Positions 1 to 5,189 of a DNA stretch of 9,746 nucleotides are shown one piece after another. The notes below the pieces were generated by a model that was not told where the DNA came from, did not search any database, and saw nothing but the letters and a program-made list of their open reading frames with translations. Source of the DNA: an uncultured Methanofollis sp. (GTDB lineage: Archaea > Halobacteriota > Methanomicrobia > Methanomicrobiales > Methanofollaceae). The translations under genes were made by a program, and so were the position numbers. The DNA lies in the NCBI RefSeq assembly GCF_937919355.1, contig NZ_CALFSA010000231.1, forward strand, positions 1 to 9,746. Direction: 5' to 3'. Within the stretch, counting starts at the first letter, position 1. Each line of letters starts with the position of its first letter.

Positions 1-829
1 GGATGTCGGCCATCTGGATGACGCCGGCGTGCTTTGCAGCGAAGGAGAGGTCGGCAACTGCCGCTTCACCGGCGCACATGCGGTAGGCGGCGATGTACGA
101 CATGCCAAGCTGCATCGCAGACCAGCGGGAGGTGGTGCCACCGTCGCACGTCCTGGAGACGATGGTCGGGATGTGCACCGCCTGGAACATCGACTTGCCG
201 ACTGCGGCCTTGAGGGCCTCCGCGGACTTTCCCGGGAAGAGTTTCTCGATGTTCAGGAGGAACTGGGGTTCGATGTCGTCGGCGAGTTCGTCGTCGCCGG
301 TGAAGACCTTCACGTAGCAGTCCTCGGTGAGTGCCGGGTGGGTCTCGACCATGTGCTCCTGGACGACGGCCGCGCCGGGCATGGCGTGGTTGAGGATGTG
401 GAGGTACTCGTTGATCGTCTCAGGAGTGACTTCCTTGCCGAGACGCTTCTGCAGGGTGGCGTGGGCGAGGTCCATGCCGACGATGATCGTCCTGCGGATG
501 TCGTCCCACATCTGCTGCATTGCGGCGTTGTTGACGAAGTGGAGGTCGTCGCCCTCGACGAAGACGCCGGTGCCGGAGACCTCGTAGGTCATCAACTGGC
601 GCTGGCCCATCGGCAGGCCGCCAAGGTGGCAGCGCTCCGGGTCGTACATGGAGATGCCGCGCTGCATCTCGACGGCGCGGGACTCCTTCATGAACTCGAG
701 TTTCCTTGGGGACTGGCGGATGCCACCGAACTTGTAGAACTCAGTCTTTCCAGCCTGCACGTCCTGTCCCTGGAACTTCTCCTTGAGTGCCTTCAGGAAG
801 AGCTTCTGTGCTCTCTCGATCTTTGCCAT
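1..829 (-). CDS. mcrA: Methyl-coenzyme M reductase alpha subunit, N-terminal 276 codons (cut by window start)
   Basis: McrA carries most of the active site of methyl-coenzyme M reductase, the cytoplasmic nickel-F430 enzyme that turns methyl-CoM and CoB into methane and heterodisulfide. Translated from the ATG at 829, the frame is open to the window edge and begins MAKIERAQKLFLKAL. Family motifs include CHLGGLPMGQRQLM, VVQEHMVETHP (Gln157 aligns with the glutamine that ligates Ni in Methanothermobacter, Gln147 there), RTCDGG and FAAKHAGVIQM (His267 aligns with the N-methylated His257). Spacing between these two residues, 110, matches my recollection of the Methanothermobacter protein. The window ends just before the RRARGPNEPGG stretch that carries the methylarginine. 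The start is 2 bases after the mcrG stop, and a strong GGAGGTG ribosome site (835-841) lies inside the last codons of mcrG, so translation is probably coupled. It is the last gene of mcrBDCGA. The residues seen do not separate mcr isoforms. Confidence 0.97.
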   Translation of the reverse strand, partial: MAKIERAQKLFLKALKEKFQGQDVQAGKTEFYKFGGIRQSPRKLEFMKESRAVEMQRGISMYDPERCHLGGLPMGQRQLMTYEVSGTGVFVEGDDLHFVNNAAMQQMWDDIRRTIIVGMDLAHATLQKRLGKEVTPETINEYLHILNHAMPGAAVVQEHMVETHPALTEDCYVKVFTGDDELADDIEPQFLLNIEKLFPGKSAEALKAAVGKSMFQAVHIPTIVSRTCDGGTTSRWSAMQLGMSYIAAYRMCAGEAAVADLSFAAKHAGVIQMADI

Positions 830-831
830 GA

Positions 832-1596
832 TCACACCTCCTTCGGCATGAAGCCGTATTTGGTCCTCAGCGAGTGGATACGCTGGACATACTCGACATA
901 CTCCTGGTCCTCGCGGAAAGGCGTCCCGACGAGGGAGTGGAAGATGGTCGTGTGCGCCTTGAGCCACTTCTCGTCCATCGGTTTGCCGACGTTCACGGCA
1001 CGGTCGAGGGGTTCGCCGATCTGGTTCTTGACGTACTTGACATTGCCGTCGGCGCCGAGCACGCAGCGCTGGAGCATGTCGAACATCATGCCATCCTCTG
1101 CGAGACGGAGAGAGTGGCCGTGCACGGTCGCACCGCGGATGCCGGTGCGGGCCGGGTCAAAGACCTCGGTCTCGATGAGGAGTTTGGAGTACTGGTCGAG
1201 GTCGCGCTCGCGGCACTCGACGATCTGGCGGCCAGAGAGGGTGCCGGGGTCGATACCGCGGAAGCGGTAACACTCCATGTACGTCCTCTGGTACGGCTGG
1301 CACGGGGCGTTGAACATCGAGTCAGCAAACTGGATGTAACGCACACGGTCGCCGGCCTTCGCGCCATCGGTCGGCGTGACGATCTTCCTGATCGGGCAGG
1401 CAGGTTCCTGCTGCTCGGCCAGGGGCGGGTGAGCGGTCGGGTAGGCCGCACCCGGAGCACGGTGCCCGAGGATGAGGACGATGTCCTCGTCGGTCACGTC
1501 ACGGAGTTTCTCAAGCTTGTGGTTCGGGTCCATCTGCTTGCGCCTGTTCTGGGCGACAATGGACATACCCGGTCCAAACTGTGGTTTGTATGCCAT
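832..1596 (-). CDS. mcrG: Methyl-coenzyme M reductase gamma subunit
   Basis: McrG is the small subunit of the alpha2-beta2-gamma2 methyl-coenzyme M reductase and helps line the substrate channel. The 254-residue product has the usual family length. It contains LSGRQ (Leu120, Ser121, Arg123) and VHGHS (His159, His161), which align with a constant offset of 3 to the coenzyme M and F430 contact residues known in Methanothermobacter (Arg120, His156, His158). The ATG at 1596 is chosen over an in-frame TTG at 1602: GAGGTGA at 1606-1612 is 9 bases from the ATG but only 3 from the TTG, and MAYKPQFGPG is the expected family beginning. It lies 14 bases after mcrC and 2 bases before mcrA. No odd features were seen. 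Confidence 0.97.
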   Translation of the reverse strand: MAYKPQFGPGMSIVAQNRRKQMDPNHKLEKLRDVTDEDIVLILGHRAPGAAYPTAHPPLAEQQEPACPIRKIVTPTDGAKAGDRVRYIQFADSMFNAPCQPYQRTYMECYRFRGIDPGTLSGRQIVECRERDLDQYSKLLIETEVFDPARTGIRGATVHGHSLRLAEDGMMFDMLQRCVLGADGNVKYVKNQIGEPLDRAVNVGKPMDEKWLKAHTTIFHSLVGTPFREDQEYVEYVQRIHSLRTKYGFMPKEV

Positions 1597-1605
1597 AGAC
1601 AATTT

Positions 1606-1612
1606 TCACCTC
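1606..1612 (-). promoter_or_regulatory. Ribosome binding site of mcrG
   Basis: GAGGTGA on the minus strand matches the archaeal 16S rRNA tail and overlaps the mcrC stop codon. Its spacing of 9 bases to ATG 1596, against 3 to TTG 1602, decides the mcrG start. Confidence 0.75.
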
Positions 1613-2240
1613 AATTGGTCTGTTCTTTCATGAGTCTGGTAACGGCAGCGATAACATCGGCCATCTTCTCCCTAGTGGGTGTCTGCCCTCTGGTGACACC
1701 GGAGATGATCGCTTCCACACTTCCTTTTGTCCTGACTTTTTCAGGAGGAGGCATGACGAGGGCGGTTTTGACGCCCTCTTTTGCAAGGTCCTCGTAGTCG
1801 ATCGGGCACTGGGATACGACGACGGCCTTGACGTCGACGTGCTCCAGAATGAACCGGATCTTCTGCACCACATGGGACCGCACATTCCCGTGGTGGAGGA
1901 TCGCGACCTTATGCCCCTCTATCTGCTCGATCTCTTTCTCGGTTAACCCGAAGTAGGCGCCAAGGACTGATCCGGCAATCTTCGGAGCGTCAGGAGGCAC
2001 GCCGCTACCGGCGTTCAGCACGAGGGTGCTGACCGAGAACTCCACCCCTTCCCTCCTGAGGGCGGACGTGATGTCACAGACCGGCTTTGTGACGTGCCGG
2101 CGTCCCGGTGACATCCCGACGACAATGACGTCCGGATGACGGCATTCTGAAATGGTCCCACGCTGGGCAAGGCCCCCGCCTTTTCCCATTCCCATGCTCT
2201 CTCTGCAGTCCACTACCTGGGTTACCCTTCCGATCGGCAT
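1611..2240 (-). CDS. mcrC: McrC, methyl-coenzyme M reductase activation-associated protein
   Basis: McrC is encoded within mcr operons but is not part of the mature enzyme. In published work it is found in the ATP-dependent complex that reductively activates the F430 nickel. The 209-residue product begins MPIGRVTQVVDCRESMGMGK and contains the glycine-rich MGMGKGGGLAQRG, SECRHPD, MSPGRRHVTKPVCDI and LNAGSGVPPDAP motifs. Four cysteines (12, 33, 55, 145) are present, the first three in conserved-looking stretches. The frame is open upstream to 2339, but that extension overlaps mcrD and looks low-complexity, so the ATG at 2240 is preferred. It lies 4 bases after the mcrD stop, and the bases AAGTGAT across that stop give only a weak ribosome site, suggesting coupled translation. 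McrC shares a family with methanogenesis marker protein 7, but position in mcr supports McrC. Confidence 0.93.
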   Translation of the reverse strand: MPIGRVTQVVDCRESMGMGKGGGLAQRGTISECRHPDVIVVGMSPGRRHVTKPVCDITSALRREGVEFSVSTLVLNAGSGVPPDAPKIAGSVLGAYFGLTEKEIEQIEGHKVAILHHGNVRSHVVQKIRFILEHVDVKAVVVSQCPIDYEDLAKEGVKTALVMPPPEKVRTKGSVEAIISGVTRGQTPTREKMADVIAAVTRLMKEQTN

Positions 2241-2244
2241 GTAA

Positions 2245-2715
2245 TCACTTTGTTCCCTGGATGATGAGCGGCCCACCGCGGCTTTTCGGATCTGTGGTTC
2301 CAAGGATCCGTTCGTCGGCGCCGGGCCCGTATTTTGCATAGTCTGAAACGGTCGCCTGAGTCTTCATGAACTTCCCTTCCGACAGTGAATACGGGAACTT
2401 CGTGAAGACCTCGTCGCATGCTTTCCTGATCCCGTCGATAGGGGCTCGGTCCTCCAGTTCGAGGAGGATCGTCCCTACCTGCACCTGGAGTTCCACGTCC
2501 TGATCGCCGACCCTGATCACCCTCCGCATCGGGTGGGGGTTCGGCTGACCGCGGGCAGGGCCGTACGGGACGGTGGGGGGGATACGCTGTCCGTTCAGGA
2601 CAAGCTTCCGTATCCCGCCCACCTCCAGGAGCCTGTTGAGGAGTTTTTCGACGGTTTCGGGGTTGAGGAAACGTGCGGGCACAATCCTGCACTGGGGATA
2701 TGTGGCGTCTGTCAT
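2245..2715 (-). CDS. mcrD: McrD, methyl-coenzyme M reductase operon protein
   Basis: McrD is a small cytoplasmic protein encoded in nearly all mcr operons. It binds methyl-coenzyme M reductase but is absent from the active enzyme, and an assembly or chaperone role is proposed. The 156-residue product begins MTDATYPQCRIVPARFL and has family-like stretches LLNRLLEVGGIRKLVLNG, LPYGPARG-type (here VPYGPARGQPNPH) and VQVGTILLELE. I place the start at ATG 2715, with AAGGT (2726-2730) 10 bases upstream. An ATG three codons earlier (2724) is only one base from that site. The frame stays open further into mcrB, to 2844, but the added residues are arginine- and serine-rich shadow sequence. The gene lies 13 bases after mcrB and 4 before mcrC. 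Confidence 0.93.
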   Translation of the reverse strand: MTDATYPQCRIVPARFLNPETVEKLLNRLLEVGGIRKLVLNGQRIPPTVPYGPARGQPNPHPMRRVIRVGDQDVELQVQVGTILLELEDRAPIDGIRKACDEVFTKFPYSLSEGKFMKTQATVSDYAKYGPGADERILGTTDPKSRGGPLIIQGTK

Positions 2716-2725
2716 CTTGGCCATT

Positions 2726-2730
2726 ACCTT
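2726..2730 (-). promoter_or_regulatory. Ribosome binding site of mcrD
   Basis: AAGGT on the minus strand overlaps the mcrB stop codon. Its distance of 10 bases favours ATG 2715 over ATG 2724 (1 base). The match is short, so the start choice remains tentative. Confidence 0.5.
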
Positions 2731-4036
2731 AGATCGCCTTTGCGATGTTCTGCAGCGGCTTTGCGAACTCGTCGATCTTGCCGTAGGTCTCGCCGTAGAT
2801 CTTGGACATGCCTTCAGGTGAGAACATCTGGGTGCCTGCGTCAAGAGAGCAGGCGGCGACCACGCACGGGATGGCGAAGCCGGCCGAGTGCCTGGTCACG
2901 ACGTGGTTGCCGTTGAAGATACCCGGACCGCCGCCGCCGTAGATCGAGTGGCTGAAGAACGAGAAGCCGACGGCTGTACCCATCACGCGGCCGTAGTCAC
3001 AGCCGGGGAGACCGGTCTCATGCTCGAGAAGGTCGTTGAAGTACAGCAGGGTCGAGGAGACGGCCTGGGCGAACCGACCGGCACCGCAGTTGACCATGGT
3101 GGCCGCGAGTGTGCCTGCCGCCGCATAGGCGTTCCAGAGCATCGGGTCCTTGGTGTCGTAGTACTGGAAGTACCCGCCCTTCTTGCCCGGTGCGATGACC
3201 TTGTCCTCGATCGCACGCTCGACAAGGGACTGCATAACGGTACCGATGGTCCCGGTCTTGCCGTTCTTCTTGACGAGGTCGTAGACGAGGTTGTTAGCGT
3301 TGAGGCCCTGATAGGCGTAGCCAAGGAGCTGTGCCCTCTCGAAGGGCCCGATGGCGTTGCCCATCTCGAACTGACCGGCCTGCTCGAAGGTCGAGGAGAG
3401 TGCCGCACCCTGCATGGCGTTCCTGCCGGTGATCATGACGACGTGGTTGGCAGGGATGTTCCTCAGGGCAAAGCCGAGACCTTCGTTGTTCTGCGGGATG
3501 GACAGGATGGACGTGACGTTTGATCCCTTCATGTCCATGGTCTGCGGGTAGGTGCCCCAGACCGCCGCCTTCACCATCGGGGCGTCAAAGGGCCCGATGT
3601 CGTACTGGTCGATGATCGCATAGGTCGTCGCCGCCGCGACGGCGGTGATGGCCGCGTCGTACGTTGCTGCAGCCTCGATACGGGCCTTCGGGACTTCTAC
3701 AAGGAGAAGTTTGCCACCGAAGTCCTTGAGCTTCGTGTCGTCGCCGTCCTCCGTCTGGACCATCGACTTAATTTTCTCTGCGATTGCGCCTGCGTCCTTG
3801 ACGATATCGATGTTGAGGTTCCGTCCGCCGATCGAACTCGCCTTTCCACCGACCGCTCCGGTCTTAACACCGTTCTCGATGCCGGCGAGGTTGACGGCGA
3901 TCGTCCTCTTGGTGAGGTCGATCATCTTCTTGATCGCAGGGTTCACAAGCGGGCTGACCTTCTCAAGGGCAACACCGCTCTTGAGGAGTTTGCCCCCATC
4001 GTCGTAGAGGTCAATCGTGTCTGAGTATTTTGCCAT
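2729..4036 (-). CDS. mcrB: Methyl-coenzyme M reductase beta subunit
   Basis: McrB is the second large subunit of methyl-coenzyme M reductase and supplies residues around the coenzyme M and coenzyme B sites. The 435-residue protein has the normal length and starts MAKYSDTIDLYDDGGKLL. The diagnostic C-terminal stretch GFSFFSHSIYGGGG followed by PGIFNGNH is intact: Tyr366 and His378 align, offset by one, with the catalytic-site Tyr367 and the CoB-contacting His379 of Methanothermobacter. It is the first gene of the mcr operon. A clear GGAGG (4043-4047) is 6 bases before the ATG, so the start is firm. Upstream lies a 340-base non-coding region with the probable promoter. Strong ribosome site and first position fit a very highly expressed enzyme. 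Confidence 0.98.
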   Translation of the reverse strand: MAKYSDTIDLYDDGGKLLKSGVALEKVSPLVNPAIKKMIDLTKRTIAVNLAGIENGVKTGAVGGKASSIGGRNLNIDIVKDAGAIAEKIKSMVQTEDGDDTKLKDFGGKLLLVEVPKARIEAAATYDAAITAVAAATTYAIIDQYDIGPFDAPMVKAAVWGTYPQTMDMKGSNVTSILSIPQNNEGLGFALRNIPANHVVMITGRNAMQGAALSSTFEQAGQFEMGNAIGPFERAQLLGYAYQGLNANNLVYDLVKKNGKTGTIGTVMQSLVERAIEDKVIAPGKKGGYFQYYDTKDPMLWNAYAAAGTLAATMVNCGAGRFAQAVSSTLLYFNDLLEHETGLPGCDYGRVMGTAVGFSFFSHSIYGGGGPGIFNGNHVVTRHSAGFAIPCVVAACSLDAGTQMFSPEGMSKIYGETYGKIDEFAKPLQNIAKAI

Positions 4037-4066
4037 ATAATTCCTCCAGATTCGGTTTAATTACGA

Positions 4067-4078
4067 TACAGTACTGTA
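4067..4078. repeat. 12-base perfect palindrome in the mcrB leader
   Basis: TACAGTACTGTA is fully self-complementary and lies 31-42 bases before the mcrB ATG. On the minus strand it is preceded by an extra half, giving ACAGT-T-ACAGT-ACTGT. It could be a dimeric regulator site or an RNA hairpin in the leader. No regulator can be named from the sequence. Confidence 0.6.
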
Positions 4079-4098
4079 ACTGTGCAATGTTTACTAAA

Positions 4099-4123
4099 GG
4101 AGTCGCTGACAATCGCTGGAGTC
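4099..4123. repeat. Pair of rearranged short repeats in the mcrB leader
   Basis: On the plus strand GGAGTC occurs at 4099-4104 and 4118-4123, and TCGCTG at 4103-4108 and 4113-4118. The two elements appear in opposite order in the two copies (GGAGTCGCTG, then TCGCTGGAGTC). It may be chance or a binding-site pair. Function unknown. Confidence 0.45.
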
Positions 4124-4133
4124 ACTACTGCAC

Positions 4134-4147
4134 GTCCCTCAAGGGAC
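4134..4147. repeat. Inverted repeat at the predicted mcr transcript start
   Basis: GTCCCT-CA-AGGGAC on the plus strand is a 6-base inverted repeat with 2 central bases. As RNA it would more likely form a 5-base-pair stem with a 4-base loop. It lies about 27-40 bases downstream of the proximal TATA-like box, at or just after the expected transcription start. It could cap the mRNA 5' end or act as an operator. Confidence 0.55.
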
Positions 4148-4170
4148 AATTGCATACTCATCATCTCGCC

Positions 4171-4178
4171 ATATAAGG
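4171..4178 (-). promoter_or_regulatory. Candidate mcr promoter TATA box (proximal)
   Basis: CTTATATGG (minus strand, box core 4171-4178) resembles an archaeal TATA box within an AT-rich stretch upstream of mcrB. The usual spacing of about 25 bases would put transcription start near 4148 and give a leader of roughly 110 bases. The upstream BRE position (ACAATC) is a poor match, so the call is tentative. The tandem boxes at 4205-4227 are competitors. Confidence 0.45.
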
Positions 4179-4204
4179 ATTGTGATTATCGGCGGCGGAA
4201 ATCC

Positions 4205-4230
4205 TGATATATATCCCAGTATATATGGGA
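4205..4230 (-). promoter_or_regulatory. Tandem TATA-like boxes with an overlapping inverted repeat
   Basis: The minus strand carries two TATA-like cores, CATATATAC (about 4219-4227) and GATATATATC (4205-4214), about 14 bases apart. They would predict starts near 4197 and 4183. The arms TCCCA (4214-4218) and TGGGA (4226-4230) form an inverted repeat that encloses the upstream box, as expected of an operator that could block TBP binding. This may be an alternative mcr promoter. Confidence 0.45.
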
Positions 4231-4270
4231 GGATCGAAACAATATCTGCTTTGATCCCCCGCAAAGAAGA

Positions 4271-4324
4271 GGCAGTGTGACGACACCCTCTGCCGGGTAG
4301 CACGGATTGATATGGGTGGCAGAG
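4271..4324. repeat. Two mutually exclusive stem-loops downstream of fwdC
   Basis: GGCAGTGT (4271-4278) can pair with ACAC (4283-4286) and TGCC (4291-4294), leaving CCTC as a bulge. Alternatively CTCTGCC (4288-4294) can pair over 7 bases with GGCAGAG (4318-4324). The shared TGCC makes the two folds exclusive. The block lies between the fwdC terminator and the mcr TATA-like boxes, with no supported gene. It could be a read-through transcript structure, a small RNA or chance. Confidence 0.4.
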
Positions 4325-4353
4325 CCGTATAACAACTGGGCCTGCGCTTCGAT

Positions 4354-4366
4354 AAAAAGAAAAAAA
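4354..4366 (-). terminator. T-rich terminator after fwdC
   Basis: The minus strand reads T7-C-T5 beginning 10 bases after the fwdC stop codon. Archaeal RNA polymerase terminates at oligo-T tracts without needing a hairpin, so this is a good candidate end for the hdrA-mvhD-fwd transcript. Confidence 0.75.
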
Positions 4367-4376
4367 GAGGTTAAAT

Positions 4377-5177
4377 TTAGTATTTCTGGTAAATGTGGCC
4401 GTAGATGACCTGTCCCTTCCGCTTGCCATGGCGTTCGCCCATGTCGCCCTCGTACATGGCAAACGTGGCCTTGGTGCCGTCGACCTCCAGGTCAACGTTC
4501 TCGCGGTAGACATATCCCGGCATCATGACATCGATGGTGCCGAAGACATAAATGTCCCCCTTCACCATCTGTCCGCCTATCTTGGACTTGCCATTGCCCT
4601 TCACGATGATCGTGCCGCCCTCGGCGTGGGTGCCGACATGGACGTCGACATCGCCGTCGATGACGATCGTGCCACCGTTCATGAAGGTGCCGATATCTGA
4701 CCCGGCGTTGCCGTGGACACGGATTGTCCCCGACTGCATACCCCTCCAGTCGCCGCGGTAGGCGGCGCCGAGGTAGTTGCCGGCATTGCCATCGATCTCA
4801 AGTTCGCCGTCCTTCATGCCCGTGCCGGAGAAGGCGTCGACGTTGCCCGTGACATGGATCCTGCCGCCTTCCATCCATGCACCGACGTACATGTCGGCCG
4901 AACCCTCGATGAGGATCTCGCCTGCAGTCATCCGCATGCCGATGTACTTCACCCTGAGGACGTCACCCTTGATGACGATCTTTGTCTCGGCAGCGGTCGC
5001 ACCGCCCTTGCCCGAGACCTCGAAGTAGGTGCCGAGGAGACCGGTCTGGTTCCCCTCGTGCACGTGGATTGCTGCGATCTCCTCTGCGGTCTTCCCGGCG
5101 AATGCGTCAGGAGTGATGTTCTCTGCATCGATGTAGAGGTCAGGCTGGGCCTTTGGTGTAAGTGTTACCGTCTCCAT
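4377..5177 (-). CDS. fwdC: Formylmethanofuran dehydrogenase subunit C
   Basis: FwdC/FmdC is a structural subunit of formylmethanofuran dehydrogenase, which fixes CO2 onto methanofuran in the first step of methanogenesis. The 266-residue product is the repetitive beta-helix type related to the C-terminal domain of glutamate synthase. From about residue 65 to 220 it shows repeated blocks of the form G-x-I-x-(I/V)-x-G-(N/D)-x-x-x-x-x-G, for example GGTIVIDGDVDVHVG and GGTIIVKGNGKSKIG. Three ATG codons lie in tandem at 5183, 5180 and 5177. GAGGTG (5184-5189) is 6 bases from the third and touches the first, so I take 5177, giving METVTLTPK. It follows fwdA by 10 bases and is the last gene before a T-rich terminator. 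Tungsten (fwd) and molybdenum (fmd) types cannot be told apart here. Confidence 0.94.
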   Translation of the reverse strand: METVTLTPKAQPDLYIDAENITPDAFAGKTAEEIAAIHVHEGNQTGLLGTYFEVSGKGGATAAETKIVIKGDVLRVKYIGMRMTAGEILIEGSADMYVGAWMEGGRIHVTGNVDAFSGTGMKDGELEIDGNAGNYLGAAYRGDWRGMQSGTIRVHGNAGSDIGTFMNGGTIVIDGDVDVHVGTHAEGGTIIVKGNGKSKIGGQMVKGDIYVFGTIDVMMPGYVYRENVDLEVDGTKATFAMYEGDMGERHGKRKGQVIYGHIYQKY

Positions 5178-5183
5178 CATCAT

Positions 5184-5189
5184 CACCTC
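5184..5189 (-). promoter_or_regulatory. Ribosome binding site of fwdC, upstream of a triple ATG
   Basis: GAGGTG overlaps the fwdA TGA stop and is followed directly by ATGATGATG. Only the third ATG (5177) has normal spacing, 6 bases. Confidence 0.65.

Larger units (their letters stand above)
4037..4376. other. Non-coding region between fwdC and mcrB
   Basis: These 340 bases are more AT-rich than the genes and contain no family-recognisable gene. From the fwdC side they hold the T-rich terminator, the two competing stem-loops (4271-4324), the tandem TATA-like boxes (4205-4230), the proximal TATA-like box (4171-4178), the inverted repeat at 4134-4147, the rearranged repeats (4099-4123), the 12-base palindrome (4067-4078) and the mcrB ribosome site (4043-4047). 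A 35-codon frame (4057-4164) is open but weakly supported. Confidence 0.8.

Noticed and set aside
29..1270. 413-codon plus-strand frame opposite mcrA and mcrG
   Set aside because: It is the mirror of well-supported mcr codons. High GC third positions leave the opposite strand open. The product has no family features.
874..1797. 307-codon plus-strand frame opposite mcrG and mcrC
   Set aside because: It shadows two recognised genes and has a valine- and leucine-rich mirror composition with no own motif.
2241..2339. N-terminal extension of McrC by 33 residues
   Set aside because: It overlaps mcrD fully in another frame and does not resemble McrC, while ATG 2240 gives the usual protein beginning.
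2716..2844. N-terminal extension of McrD into mcrB
   Set aside because: The added residues are arginine- and serine-rich and lie inside the conserved mcrB 3' end.
4067..4324. The intergenic repeats as a CRISPR array or mobile-element ends
   Set aside because: They differ from each other in sequence and lack regular spacers. No transposase, integrase or target duplication is present.
4139..4513. 124-codon minus-strand frame across the fwdC end and the intergenic region
   Set aside because: Half of it is an out-of-frame reading of fwdC. It also runs through the T-rich terminator and TATA-like boxes.
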